Assembly (NCBI RefSeq): GCF_019668485.1
Contig: NZ_AP024619.1
Span: forward strand, 2,411,757 to 2,475,756
Origin: Gelria sp. Kuro-4
GTDB taxonomy: Bacteria > Bacillota > DTU030 > DUMP01
Length of the DNA: 64,000 nt
Direction: 5' to 3'
In this document: positions 37,672 to 46,763 of the stretch, in pieces
Layout: every line of letters begins with the position of its first letter
Numbering within the stretch: the stretch's first letter is position 1
Program-made: the position numbers and the translations under genes
Notes under the pieces: model-generated
The model's input: only the letters and a program-made list of their open reading frames with translations
What the model was told of the DNA's origin: nothing
Database searches by the model: none

Positions 37672-38565
37672 ATGTATACCCTCGCAGGAGTTGTCGCGTC
37701 CTTCGGCGGTGGAGTATTCGGCGCGGCCATCGGCGGGCTGCCGGCCTTTATCATCACCGGTCTGGTGGTCCTGGCCGGGGTAGCGGCGGGCTTTTTCAAG
37801 GACCTGACCGCGGCCCGAGCCGTCCTCAACCAGGTGGCCTTTGGTCCCTTCGTCGGCCCGCACATCGCTTTCGCTGGAGGCGTGGCCGCCGCGGCTTACG
37901 CAGCGCGCAAAGGGCTCCTTGCCACTGGGAAAGACATCATCACGCCGCTTGCCAAGCTCAATGACCCGGGCGTGCTGGCGGTGGGTGGGGTATTCGGCGT
38001 ACTAGGGTACCTGCTCCAAACTTGGTTCGCCGCCATCGGCCTCAAAACCGACACCGTGGCCTTCACGGTGGCCCTCTCGGGTATCCTGGCCCGCTGGGCC
38101 TTCCTCGCCGAAGGCCCCTTCGGCACTCTTTCCCCGGAACTGGCCAAGGAAGCCACGCCCGGCAACCTCGGGGGACGCTTTGTGGTGACGGAGAGGGCGG
38201 TGTGGCTGCCGTACCAGAAGGATTTGACCCAGCTTGTGGTGCTGGGTTTCGGCCTCGGCGCAGCTTCGGCCTCGGCCACCCTGTTCACGGGCAGCCCGGT
38301 CATCGGCTTCGGCATCGCCGCCGCCTGGCTGATTTTCCTCATCACCCCGGGCGGTGCGCCGGTGGGACATCACATTGCACTGCCGGCGGCGGTGGCGGCC
38401 AGCATGACGGGCAATCTCCTCATCGGTGCTCTTTGGGGCGTGCTGGGCGCCCTCATCGGGGAACTGGCGGCCCGCCTTTTTTACAACTGGGGTAAGAGCC
38501 ACATTGACCCGCCCGCCGTGGCCATAGCCGCCTGTAACACTTTAGCTGTACTGCTTTTGTCTTAG
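37672..38565 (+). CDS. polytopic membrane protein, first gene of the microcompartment operon, function unknown
   Basis: 297 aa, rich in Gly/Ala/Leu/Val, with about seven to eight predicted membrane helices (for example LPAFIITGLVVLAGVAAG; LGFGLGAASASATLF; VAIAACNTLAVLLLS). It ends 15 nt before the BMC-H gene and clearly belongs to the operon. It is neither a PduF-type aquaglyceroporin nor EutH as far as I can tell. A role in substrate uptake or product export is a guess from position only. Start ATG 37672 follows GAGGGGGGA. Confidence 0.75.
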   Translation: MYTLAGVVASFGGGVFGAAIGGLPAFIITGLVVLAGVAAGFFKDLTAARAVLNQVAFGPFVGPHIAFAGGVAAAAYAARKGLLATGKDIITPLAKLNDPGVLAVGGVFGVLGYLLQTWFAAIGLKTDTVAFTVALSGILARWAFLAEGPFGTLSPELAKEATPGNLGGRFVVTERAVWLPYQKDLTQLVVLGFGLGAASASATLFTGSPVIGFGIAAAWLIFLITPGGAPVGHHIALPAAVAASMTGNLLIGALWGVLGALIGELAARLFYNWGKSHIDPPAVAIAACNTLAVLLLS

Positions 38566-38580
38566 CAAAGGAGGATGAGC

Positions 38581-38856
38581 ATGGCTCTGGAAGCGTTGGG
38601 GCTGGTGGAAACCAAGGGGCTGGTGGCCGCCATCGAGGCGGCGGATGCTATGGTCAAAGCAGCCAATGTGTCCCTGATGGGGTATGAAAAGATTGGTGCC
38701 GGGCTGGTTACGGTGATGGTGCGCGGTGATGTGGGAGCCGTGAAGGCCGCCACCGACGCCGGCGCGGCGGCGGCGCAAAAGGTGGGCGAGCTGGTCTCCG
38801 TCCACGTCATCCCGCGCCCGCACGCGGACACGGAGAAAATCCTCCCCCAGGTTTAA
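38581..38856 (+). CDS. pduA: BMC-H microcompartment shell protein (PduA/EutM type)
   Basis: 91 aa single BMC domain: [40 protein letters not shown], and [18 protein letters not shown] at the C-terminus. Such proteins form hexamers that tile the facets of the shell and whose pores pass substrates. I chose ATG 38581, which has GGAGG 6 nt upstream. It is the only single-domain shell gene in the window. Confidence 0.96.
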   Translation: MALEALGLVETKGLVAAIEAADAMVKAANVSLMGYEKIGAGLVTVMVRGDVGAVKAATDAGAAAAQKVGELVSVHVIPRPHADTEKILPQV

Positions 38857-38883
38857 CCCCGAAGACGTCTGGAGGTGTAAAGC

Positions 38884-39681
38884 ATGGAAGAGCAGCTGGT
38901 TGATAAGATCGTCCAGGAAGTGCTGCGGCGGGCCGGCGGCGACGGTTCCGCAGCGGCGGCGAGCACGGCCGCGGCCGCAGGTGGCGGCGGCCGCGGGCTC
39001 ACGGAGTTTGTAGGCACCGGCTTGGGTGACACCATCGGACTGGTCATCGCCAACGTCGACCAGTCCATCCACGAGAAAATGGGGCTTGACCCGAAGTACC
39101 GCTCCATCGGCATCTTCGGCGGCCGCACCGGGGCCGGCCCCCAGATCCTGGCGGCCGACGAAGCCGTCAAGGCCACCAACACCGACATCGTGGCCATTGA
39201 GCTGCCGCGCGACACCAAGGGCGGCGCCGGCCACGGCAGTCTGATCATCTTTGGGGCCGAGGAAGTGAGTGACGCCCGCCGGGCTGTGGAGGTAGCCCTG
39301 CGCGAGCTCGACCGGACCTTCGGCGATGTCTACGTCAACGACGCCGGGCACCTGGAGTTTCAGTACACCGCCCGCGCCTCCATCGCCGCCAACAAGGCCT
39401 TCAAGGCCCCCATGGGCAAGGCCTTTGGGCTCACTGTGGGCGCACCGGCCGTCATCGGCGTGGTGATGGCCGATACGGCCGTAAAGGCCGCCACGGTGGA
39501 AGTGCTGGGGGTGGCCAGCCCGGCCAAGGGAACCAGTTTCACCAACGAGGTGATCCTCTTTATGAGCGGGGACTCGGGCGCGGTGCGGCAGGCCCTCATC
39601 GCCGCCCGCACGGTGGGCTTGAAGCTCCTCTCCACCCTGGGCGCGGCACCCACTTCCGTGACCGGCAAGCCCTATATTTAG
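38884..39681 (+). CDS. pduB: BMC-T tandem-domain shell protein PduB
   Basis: 265 aa with two BMC folds (about 45-150 and 155-260), giving a pseudohexameric trimer. FVGTGLGDTIGLVIANVDQ and LDPKYRSIGIFGGRTGAG are PduB-like. The first 20 residues (EEQLVDKIVQEVLRRAGG) form an amphipathic helix followed by an Ala/Gly linker. In Salmonella the equivalent N-terminus of PduB links shell to enzyme core. The same helix pattern recurs on PduD, PduE and PduP. Confidence 0.95.
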   Translation: MEEQLVDKIVQEVLRRAGGDGSAAAASTAAAAGGGGRGLTEFVGTGLGDTIGLVIANVDQSIHEKMGLDPKYRSIGIFGGRTGAGPQILAADEAVKATNTDIVAIELPRDTKGGAGHGSLIIFGAEEVSDARRAVEVALRELDRTFGDVYVNDAGHLEFQYTARASIAANKAFKAPMGKAFGLTVGAPAVIGVVMADTAVKAATVEVLGVASPAKGTSFTNEVILFMSGDSGAVRQALIAARTVGLKLLSTLGAAPTSVTGKPYI

Positions 39682-39721
39682 GCCGGGCCGGCCCGCTTAG
39701 CACGCTAAAGGAGGAAAGGGA

Positions 39722-41386
39722 ATGAAGCGGTCCAAGCGCTTTGAAATCCTGGCGCAGAAACCGGTCAACCAGGACGGTTTCGTCCAGGAATGGCCGGAAG
39801 TGGGCCTGGTGGCCATGAGCGGCCCCAACGACCCCAAGCCCAGCATCAAGATCGAAGGCGGCCGCGTAGTGGAGCTGGACGGCAAGCCCCGGGCCCAGTT
39901 TGACATGCTGGACCAGTTCATCGCCGACCACGCCCTCAACCTGGAGCTGGCGCCGCAGGTGGTGCAGGGCGACTCGCGCGAGCTGGCCAAGAGGATCGTG
40001 GACGTCAACGTGCCGCGCGCGGAGATCGTCAAGCTCACCACGGCCATGACCCCGGCGAAGATCTGCGAAGTGGTCGGGTTCATGAACGTGGTGGAGATGA
40101 TGATGGCGCTTCAGAAAATGCGCTGCCGCAAGACGCCGGACATCCAGTGCCACGTCACCAGCCTAACCGACAACCCGGTGCAGATCGCCGCCGACGCGGC
40201 CGAGGCCGCCATCCGCGGTTTTGACGAAATGGAGACCACCGTGGGCGTGGTGCGCTACGCGCCCTTTAACGCCCTGGCGCTCCTGGTGGGCTCCCAGACC
40301 GGGCGCGGCGGCGTGCTCACTCAGTGCGCGCTGGAGGAAGCCACGGAGCTGAGGCTCGGCATGCGCGGCTTCACCTCGTATGCTGAGACCATCTCCGTGT
40401 ACGGCACCGAGAACGTGTTCATCGACGGCGACGACACCCCCTGGTCCAAGGCCTTCCTGGCCTCGGCCTACGCCTCCCGGGGGCTTAAGATGCGTTTCAC
40501 CTCCGGCACCGGTTCCGAGGTGCAGATGGGCTACGCCGAGGGCAAGTCCATGCTTTACCTGGAGGCGCGCTGCATCTACGTGACTAAAGGCGCCGGCGTG
40601 CAGGGGCTGCAGAACGGCTCCATCAGCTGCATCGGCATCCCGGGCGCCGTGCCCGGCGGCATCCGCGCGGTGCTGGCGGAGAACCTCATCACCACCATGC
40701 TCGATCTCGAGGTGGCTTCCGGCAACGACCAGACCTTCAGCCACTCCGACATCCGCCGGACGGCCCGTACCATGATGCAGTTCCTGCCCGGCACCGACTT
40801 CATCTTCTCGGGGTACAGCGCCGTGCCCAACTACGACAACATGTTCGCCGGCTCCAACTTCGACGCCGAGGACTACGACGACTACCTGGTACTGCAGCGC
40901 GACCTCATGGTGGACGGCGGCCTAAGGCCGGTGCGCGAGGAGGACGTCATCAAGGTGCGCAACAAGGCGGCACGCGCGCTGCAGGCCGTCTTTCGGGGCC
41001 TCGACCTGCCGCCCATCAGCGATGAAGAGGTGGAGGCCGCCACCTACGCCCACGGCAGCGCCGACATGCCCAAGCGCAACGTGGTGGAGGACCTGAAGGC
41101 GGCCGAAGAGATGATGAAGCGGGGCGTCACCGGTCTCGACATCGTCAAGGCCCTGGCGACCGGCGGGTTTGAGGACGTGGCACAAAATGTGCTCGGCATG
41201 CTGCGCCAGCGCGTCTCCGGCGATTACTTACACACCTCCTCCATCATCGATGCCGCCTTCACGGTGAAGAGCGCCGTCAACGACCCCAACGATTACCAGG
41301 GCCCCGGCACCGGCTACCGCATCTCGCCGGAGCGCTGGGCGGAAATCGCCGACATCCCGACGGCCCTTCGGCCGGCAGACTTCTAG
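39722..41386 (+). CDS. pduC: B12-dependent propanediol/glycerol dehydratase, large subunit
   Basis: 554 aa, the family length. RFEILAQKPVNQDGFVQEWP at the N-terminus, the barrel motifs MRFTSGTGSEVQMGYAEGKS and GLQNGSISCIGIPGAVPGG, and DIRRTARTMMQFLPGTDFIF are all class hallmarks. It dehydrates 1,2-propanediol or glycerol to the aldehyde by an adenosylcobalamin radical. Sequence alone does not fix which diol is preferred. It has no N-terminal targeting helix; PduD and PduE supply one. Confidence 0.96.
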   Translation: MKRSKRFEILAQKPVNQDGFVQEWPEVGLVAMSGPNDPKPSIKIEGGRVVELDGKPRAQFDMLDQFIADHALNLELAPQVVQGDSRELAKRIVDVNVPRAEIVKLTTAMTPAKICEVVGFMNVVEMMMALQKMRCRKTPDIQCHVTSLTDNPVQIAADAAEAAIRGFDEMETTVGVVRYAPFNALALLVGSQTGRGGVLTQCALEEATELRLGMRGFTSYAETISVYGTENVFIDGDDTPWSKAFLASAYASRGLKMRFTSGTGSEVQMGYAEGKSMLYLEARCIYVTKGAGVQGLQNGSISCIGIPGAVPGGIRAVLAENLITTMLDLEVASGNDQTFSHSDIRRTARTMMQFLPGTDFIFSGYSAVPNYDNMFAGSNFDAEDYDDYLVLQRDLMVDGGLRPVREEDVIKVRNKAARALQAVFRGLDLPPISDEEVEAATYAHGSADMPKRNVVEDLKAAEEMMKRGVTGLDIVKALATGGFEDVAQNVLGMLRQRVSGDYLHTSSIIDAAFTVKSAVNDPNDYQGPGTGYRISPERWAEIADIPTALRPADF

Positions 41387-41401
41387 GAAGGGGTGAGGTA
41401 T

Positions 41402-42064
41402 GTGCAGCTCAGTGAACAGATGGTACGGCAGGTTGTAGAAGAAGTGTTGGCCGGGCTGGGGCGGGGCACGGCGGCAGTAGCCCCGGGTGCCGGGCCGGGA
41501 CCGGCGACGGCGGTGAGCGGCCTGGTCCTCACGGAAAAGGGCGAGGCGGCCAAAGGCACCAAGGCCGACGAGGTGGTCATCGGGCTGGCGCCGGCCTTCG
41601 GCGCCACCCTGACCAAGACCATCGTAGACATCCCCCACGCTGTGGTGCTGCGCGAGCTCATCGCGGGAATTGAGGAAGAGGGGCTTTCCGCCCGGGTGAT
41701 CCGCGTGCGGCACACCTCGGACGTGGCCTTTATCGCCCACACGGCCGCCAAGCTCTCGGGCTCGGGCGTGGGCATCGGGATCCAATCGCGCGGCACCACG
41801 GTAATCCACCAGAAGGACCTGGAACCCCTGAGCAACCTGGAGCTTTTCCCGCAGGCACCGCTGCTTGACGCGGGCACGTACCGCGCGATCGGGCGCAATG
41901 CCGCCCGCTACGCCAAGGGGCTCTCGCCGGACCCGGTGCCCACGAAGAACGACCAGATGGCCCGGCCCAAGTACCAGGCCAAGGCAGCGGTGCTGCACAT
42001 CAAGGAGACGCAGTACGTCACTCCCGGCGCCAAGCCGGTGGAGCTGGCCGTGAGCTTTAGCTAA
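41402..42064 (+). CDS. pduD: propanediol dehydratase, medium subunit
   Basis: 220 aa from GTG 41402 (a GTG at 41393 lies within the ribosome site AGGAAGGGGTGAGG). The N-terminal helix [17 protein letters not shown] is a targeting-type peptide with an Ala/Gly/Pro linker. The body has [35 protein letters not shown] and [17 protein letters not shown], matching PduD/DhaC. It forms the alpha2-beta2-gamma2 holoenzyme. Confidence 0.95.
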   Translation: MQLSEQMVRQVVEEVLAGLGRGTAAVAPGAGPGPATAVSGLVLTEKGEAAKGTKADEVVIGLAPAFGATLTKTIVDIPHAVVLRELIAGIEEEGLSARVIRVRHTSDVAFIAHTAAKLSGSGVGIGIQSRGTTVIHQKDLEPLSNLELFPQAPLLDAGTYRAIGRNAARYAKGLSPDPVPTKNDQMARPKYQAKAAVLHIKETQYVTPGAKPVELAVSFS

Positions 42065-42076
42065 GGAGGAATTGGC

Positions 42077-42610
42077 ATGGACGAACGCACCATCGAGCAG
42101 GTCGTGCGCGAGGTTCTGCGGTCCCTGGGCTCGGGCGGCGCGGCGGGACCGGCAGCGTGCCCCGCCCCGGCAGCCGGCGCCCCCGCCCCTGCCCGCGGCC
42201 TTGACCCCAAGGCCGACTACCCCCTGGCCGCCCGCCGGCCGGAGCTCGTTAAGACCCCCACCGGCAAGACGCTGGGGGACATTACCCTGGAGAAAGTCAA
42301 GCGCGGCGAAATCACTCCGCAGGACGTGCGCATTACCGCGGAAACACTCTACCTCCAGGCAGAAATCGCCGAAAAAGCGGGTCGGCCCCAGTTCGCCCGC
42401 AACCTCAGGCGTGCGGCTGAGCTCACCAAGGTCCCGGACGAACGCATCCTGGAGATCTACAGCGCCTTGCGTCCCTACCGCTCCACCAAGGCCGAGCTCT
42501 TGGCCATTGCCGACGAGCTGGATCAAAAGTACGGCGCCAAGATGAACGCCGACCTGGTGCGGGAGGCGGCCGACGTCTACGAGCGGCGCGGCCGGCTGCG
42601 CAGCGCCTGA
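42077..42610 (+). CDS. pduE: propanediol dehydratase, small subunit
   Basis: 177 aa. The N-terminal helix (RTIEQVVREVLRSLGSG) and a Pro/Ala linker lead to the PduE core: DYPLAARRPELVKTPTGKTL, ITPQDVRITAETLYLQAEIA and LRPYRSTKAELLAIADEL. AAGGAGG lies before the ATG at 42077, 13 nt after pduD. Confidence 0.95.
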   Translation: MDERTIEQVVREVLRSLGSGGAAGPAACPAPAAGAPAPARGLDPKADYPLAARRPELVKTPTGKTLGDITLEKVKRGEITPQDVRITAETLYLQAEIAEKAGRPQFARNLRRAAELTKVPDERILEIYSALRPYRSTKAELLAIADELDQKYGAKMNADLVREAADVYERRGRLRSA

Positions 42611-42659
42611 GCGCCCCGCGCCGGGGAGCGCCGGGCAAATCTGGAAGCGGGGTGGTAGC

Positions 42660-44483
42660 GTGCAACTGGTAGCCGGGGTGGACGTGGGCAACGCCACCAC
42701 CGAAACGGCGCTGGCGCGCGTAGGAAACGGCCGGGCCGACTTTCTCGCCAGCGGCATCACGAAAACCACCGGCATCAAGGGAACCAAGGAAAACCTGAGC
42801 GGCATCATGGCCTCCCTGCGCCAGGCGCTGGCGAAAGCGGACCTGGAACTTGCCGACCTGGACCTCGCGCGCATCAATGAGGCTGCGCCGGTGATCGGTG
42901 ACGTGGCCATGGAGACCATCACCGAAACTATCATCACCGAGTCCACCATGATCGGGCATAACCCCTCCACCCCCGGCGGCCTGGGGCTGGGCGTCGGCAC
43001 CACCTGCCGCATCGAGGAGCTGGAAAAGACCCCGCCCGGGCAGAAAGTTCTCCCCATTATCCCGGCCAGTTGGGACTTCGCCGCCGCCGCGCAGGCCCTC
43101 ACCGCCGCCCTGGAGCGCGGCGTAGAGGTAACGGGGGCCATCGCCCAGGGGGACGACGGCGTGCTCATCGCCCACCGTCTCCCCCGCCCCCTGCCTGTGG
43201 TGGACGAGGTGCGGCTCATCGACAAGGTGCCGCTCGGCATGCCGGCCGCCATCGAGGTAGCGGCACCGGGCGGCGTCATCCAAACACTCTCCAACCCGTA
43301 CGGCATCGCCACGGTCTTTGGCCTGTCGCCGGAAGAGACCAAGGCCGTAATCCCGGTGGCGCGGGCGCTCATCGGCAACCGCTCGGCGGTGGTCATCCGC
43401 ACCCCCGCCGGAGACGTGAAGGAGCGCCGCATCCCGGCCGGCAAGCTCATTTTGGTGGGCGAAAAGCGGCGCGCCGCCGTGGACGTGGACGCCGGCGCCG
43501 AAAAGATCATGGCCGCCGTGCGCGAGGCCGCGCCGCTTTTGGACGTGCGCGGCGAGGCCGGGACCAACGCCGGCGGCATGCTGGAGCGGGTACGCCAGGT
43601 GATGGCCAACCTTACCGGCCAGGAGGCCGGCGCGATCCGTATCCAGGACCTCCTGGCGGTGGACACCTTTGTGCCCCAGACGGTGCGCGGCGGCCTGGCG
43701 GGCGAGTTTTCTCTGGAAAATGCCGTGGGGCTGGCGGCCATGGTGAAGGCCGACCGCCTGCAGATGGAGCGCATCGCCGCGCTCCTGGGTGAACAGACGG
43801 GCATTAAGGTGGAGGTGGGCGGCGTGGAGGCCAACATGGCCGTGCTGGGTGCCCTCACCACCCCGGGAACAGCCAAGCCCCTGGCCATCCTGGACCTGGG
43901 CGCCGGCTCCACCGATGCCGCCCTGATCAGCCGGGAGGGCCGCACCGTCTCGACCCACCTGGCCGGGGCCGGCAACATGGTCACCCTGCTCATCGGCTCC
44001 GAGCTGGGTCTGGAGGACCTGGACCTGGCCGAGGACATCAAGAAGTACCCCCTGGCCAAGGTGGAGAGCCTCTTTCACATCCGGCACGAAGACCAGAGCG
44101 TGGAGTTCTTTGCCGAACCGCTCGACCCGCACCTCTACGCCCGGGTGGTGGTACTTAAAGAAGGTGAGATGCTGCCCTTGCCGGGGGACCTCAGCCTGGA
44201 CAAGGTACGGGCGGTGCGCCGCGAGGCCAAGCGCAAGGTCTTTGTGGAAAACGCGGTGCGGGCCCTGGGGCAGGTTTCGCCCACCGGCAACATCCGCGAC
44301 ATCGACTTTGTGGTGCTGGTGGGCGGCTCGTCGCTGGATTACGAGGTGTCGCGCTTTATCACCGACCGGCTGGCGGAGTACGGCATTGTCGCCGGGCAGG
44401 GGAACATCCGCGGCAGCGAGGGGCCGCGCAACGCCGTGGCCACGGGCCTGGTGCTCTCCTACGCCCAGGGAAAGCGGTCGTAA
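42660..44483 (+). CDS. pduG: diol dehydratase reactivase, large subunit
   Basis: 607 aa, GTG at 42660. VAGVDVGNATTETALARVG is the ASKHA ATPase phosphate motif; ESTMIGHNPSTPGG and LDLGAGSTDAALISREG are diagnostic of PduG/DdrA. It exchanges damaged cobalamin from the dehydratase in an ATP-dependent manner. The usual partner PduH (about 120 aa) is not encoded next to it or elsewhere in the window, which is unusual since the known reactivases are alpha2-beta2. Confidence 0.95.
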   Translation: MQLVAGVDVGNATTETALARVGNGRADFLASGITKTTGIKGTKENLSGIMASLRQALAKADLELADLDLARINEAAPVIGDVAMETITETIITESTMIGHNPSTPGGLGLGVGTTCRIEELEKTPPGQKVLPIIPASWDFAAAAQALTAALERGVEVTGAIAQGDDGVLIAHRLPRPLPVVDEVRLIDKVPLGMPAAIEVAAPGGVIQTLSNPYGIATVFGLSPEETKAVIPVARALIGNRSAVVIRTPAGDVKERRIPAGKLILVGEKRRAAVDVDAGAEKIMAAVREAAPLLDVRGEAGTNAGGMLERVRQVMANLTGQEAGAIRIQDLLAVDTFVPQTVRGGLAGEFSLENAVGLAAMVKADRLQMERIAALLGEQTGIKVEVGGVEANMAVLGALTTPGTAKPLAILDLGAGSTDAALISREGRTVSTHLAGAGNMVTLLIGSELGLEDLDLAEDIKKYPLAKVESLFHIRHEDQSVEFFAEPLDPHLYARVVVLKEGEMLPLPGDLSLDKVRAVRREAKRKVFVENAVRALGQVSPTGNIRDIDFVVLVGGSSLDYEVSRFITDRLAEYGIVAGQGNIRGSEGPRNAVATGLVLSYAQGKRS

Positions 44484-44582
44484 CGCGCCCAGCGGGAAAC
44501 TCCCTATGGTCCTCATATCTTTCGACAGCAGGCACCATGTCTCCCAATTGTCGCTTCCGTCAGCCAGAAAGGAGGAAGCTCA

Positions 44583-45992
44583 ATGCTGGACCGTTCTCTT
44601 CCGGTGGAAGAGATTGTGCGCCAGGTGGTGACGCGCCTTCGGGCGCAGGAACAGGGAGCGTCGCCGGCCGGCGACGGCGAAAACGGCATCTTTGCCCGTG
44701 TGGAGGATGCCGTGTGCGCCGCCCGCGAGGCGGAAAAGGAGATGCTCAAAGCCAGTATGGCCGAGCGGGCGGCCATGGTGGCGGCCATGCGCCGGGCGGC
44801 CGGCGCGCACATTGAGGAACTGGCGCGCCTGGCGGTGGAGGAAACCGGCATGGGCCGGGTGGAGCACAAGATCATTAAGAACCGCCTGGTGGTGGAAAAA
44901 ACGCCGGGGGTGGAAGACCTGGCCACCGAGGCCTGGTCCGGGGACGACGGCCTGACGCTCCTTGAAATGTCCCCCTTCGGCGTCATCGGCGCCGTCACCC
45001 CGTCAACCAATCCCACGGAAACAGTCATCTGCAACAGCATCGGCATGATCGCCGCCGGCAACACGGTGGTCTTCAGCCCCCACCCCGGGGCGAAGCGCAC
45101 TTCGCTCAAGGCGGCGGCCCTGATGAACCAGGCCGTGCAGGAGGCCGGTGGCCCGCGCTACGCCATTTGCGCGCTGGCTGAACCCAGCTTGGAGAACTCC
45201 GGCGCCCTGATGCGCCACCCGGACGTGAACCTCCTGGTGGCTACAGGCGGGCCGGGCGTGGTGAAGGCCGTGCTCTCCTCCGGCAAGAAAGCCATCGGGG
45301 CCGGTGCCGGCAACCCGCCGGCGGTGGTGGACGACACGGCGGATATCGAGGCGGCGGCCGAGCACATTGTGGCCGGGGCCGCTTTCGACAATAACCTGCC
45401 CTGCATCGCGGAAAAAGAAGTGGTGGTGCTCAGCAACGTGGCCGACTACCTCATCTTCAACATGGAAAAAGCCGGCGCGTACCGCATTAAGGACCCGAAG
45501 GTGATCGACCGCCTGGTGAAGCTGGCCTTTACCCCTGACGGAAAGCTGAACCGCAAGTATGTAGGGCGCGACGCCAAGGTGTTCCTGCGCGATGCGGGGA
45601 TTGAACCGCCCGCCCGGGACGTGCCCTGCCTGATCATGGAGGTGGAACGGGACCACCCCTTTGTCCAGGAGGAGCTGATGATGCCGCTCCTGCCCATTGT
45701 ACGCATCGACAAAATCCAAGAAGCCATGGATTTCGCCGTCGAGGTGGAACACGCCAACCGCCACACGGCGGTGATGCATTCCAAGAACATCGATCACCTC
45801 ACCTACCTGGCAAAGGCCATCAAGACCACCATTTTCGTCAAGAACGGGCCGTCGTACGCCGGCATCGGGGTGGGCGGCGAAGGGTTCACCACTTTCACGA
45901 TCGCCGGGCCCACAGGCGAAGGCCTCACCTCGGCGCGCACCTTCACCCGCAGGCGTCGCTGCGTACTGGTGGACGCCCTTTCTATCCGCTGA
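44583..45992 (+). CDS. pduP: CoA-acylating propionaldehyde dehydrogenase
   Basis: 469 aa. The N-terminal helix VEEIVRQVVTRLRAQEQG plus linker is a targeting-type extension. The catalytic domain has SPFGVIGAVTPSTNPTET, VATGGPGVVKAVLSSGKKAI and the active-site Cys in FDNNLPCIAEKEVV. It converts the aldehyde to acyl-CoA with NAD+ and CoA. AGAAAGGAGG lies before the ATG. In the 99-nt gap after pduG I see no pduH. Confidence 0.95.
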   Translation: MLDRSLPVEEIVRQVVTRLRAQEQGASPAGDGENGIFARVEDAVCAAREAEKEMLKASMAERAAMVAAMRRAAGAHIEELARLAVEETGMGRVEHKIIKNRLVVEKTPGVEDLATEAWSGDDGLTLLEMSPFGVIGAVTPSTNPTETVICNSIGMIAAGNTVVFSPHPGAKRTSLKAAALMNQAVQEAGGPRYAICALAEPSLENSGALMRHPDVNLLVATGGPGVVKAVLSSGKKAIGAGAGNPPAVVDDTADIEAAAEHIVAGAAFDNNLPCIAEKEVVVLSNVADYLIFNMEKAGAYRIKDPKVIDRLVKLAFTPDGKLNRKYVGRDAKVFLRDAGIEPPARDVPCLIMEVERDHPFVQEELMMPLLPIVRIDKIQEAMDFAVEVEHANRHTAVMHSKNIDHLTYLAKAIKTTIFVKNGPSYAGIGVGGEGFTTFTIAGPTGEGLTSARTFTRRRRCVLVDALSIR

Positions 45993-46022
45993 ACAGCCAG
46001 GAAAGATAAGAAGTGAAGCACC

Positions 46023-46763
46023 ATGATCCTCCGGCACAGCTTTCTCGCGGCTCTGGCGGCGGGCGCAGCGGCGGGGCTGGGCGCCCTCCCGCTCCTTTGG
46101 CTGCGGCGTGTCCCGCTGTGGGTTCAGGACGGCCTGCTGGGCTTCGCCGGCGGGATGATGATCGGCGCGGCCACCCTCTCCCTCATCCCTCCGGCGGTGG
46201 CTAAGGGCGGCCTGGGGCAGGTGCTCTTCGGGCTGGGGGCGGGAGCCGGCCTGTTGGCCCTTTTGGACGTACTGCTTCCCCACCGTCACTCGCGCGCGCC
46301 GCAAAAAAACGCCGCCCCGGGCCCACAGCAGCCGCTGCTGGTCCTGGCGGCGATTATCTTGCACAACCTACCGGAAGGGCTGACCATGGGCGTGGGTCTG
46401 GCCTCGGGTGAAGACCAGGTGGGACTTATTCTGACGCTGGCCATCGGCATCCAGAACGCACCGGAGGGCCTGCTGGCCGCCCTACCGCTGCGGGAGCAGG
46501 GGGCTTCGGGTCCCAGGGCGGTGGGCCTGGCCCTGGCCACCGGCATGGCGGAGCCGGTGGCGGCGCTGGCGGGAATGCTCCTCGTGGAGGCGCTGCGCGG
46601 CATTCTCGGCTTCTTTCTGGCCTTTGCCGCCGGGGCCATGTTCTACGTGGTTTCGGACACCCTCATACCGGACAGCCATGGCCATGGCTTTGAACGGCTC
46701 TCAACCCTCGGCTTTCTCGCCGGTTTTGCCTTGATGCTGGTCATCCGGCAGGTTCTGGCTTGA
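46023..46763 (+). CDS. ZIP family divalent metal transporter
   Basis: 246 aa with about eight membrane helices. The binuclear metal-site motifs HNLPEGLTMGVGLASG (helix 4) and QNAPEGLLAALPL (helix 5) are present, and a His-bearing loop HRHSRA lies between helices 3 and 4. It follows pduP by 30 nt on the same strand and may be read through from the pdu operon, though a functional link is unclear. The 3' end overlaps the convergent amidase gene by 63 nt. Confidence 0.9.
   Translation: MILRHSFLAALAAGAAAGLGALPLLWLRRVPLWVQDGLLGFAGGMMIGAATLSLIPPAVAKGGLGQVLFGLGAGAGLLALLDVLLPHRHSRAPQKNAAPGPQQPLLVLAAIILHNLPEGLTMGVGLASGEDQVGLILTLAIGIQNAPEGLLAALPLREQGASGPRAVGLALATGMAEPVAALAGMLLVEALRGILGFFLAFAAGAMFYVVSDTLIPDSHGHGFERLSTLGFLAGFALMLVIRQVLA

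Noticed and set aside
41228-44059. 943-codon open frame antisense to pduC-pduG
   Set aside because: It is a shadow of GC-rich codon bias: composition is Arg/Ala/Pro/Ser-rich with no domain, and the plus-strand genes have clear homology and ribosome sites.
44484-44582. Missing pduH in the gap between pduG and pduP
   Set aside because: No frame long enough for a ~120-aa reactivase small subunit exists in 99 nt, and no fragment of it is recognisable.
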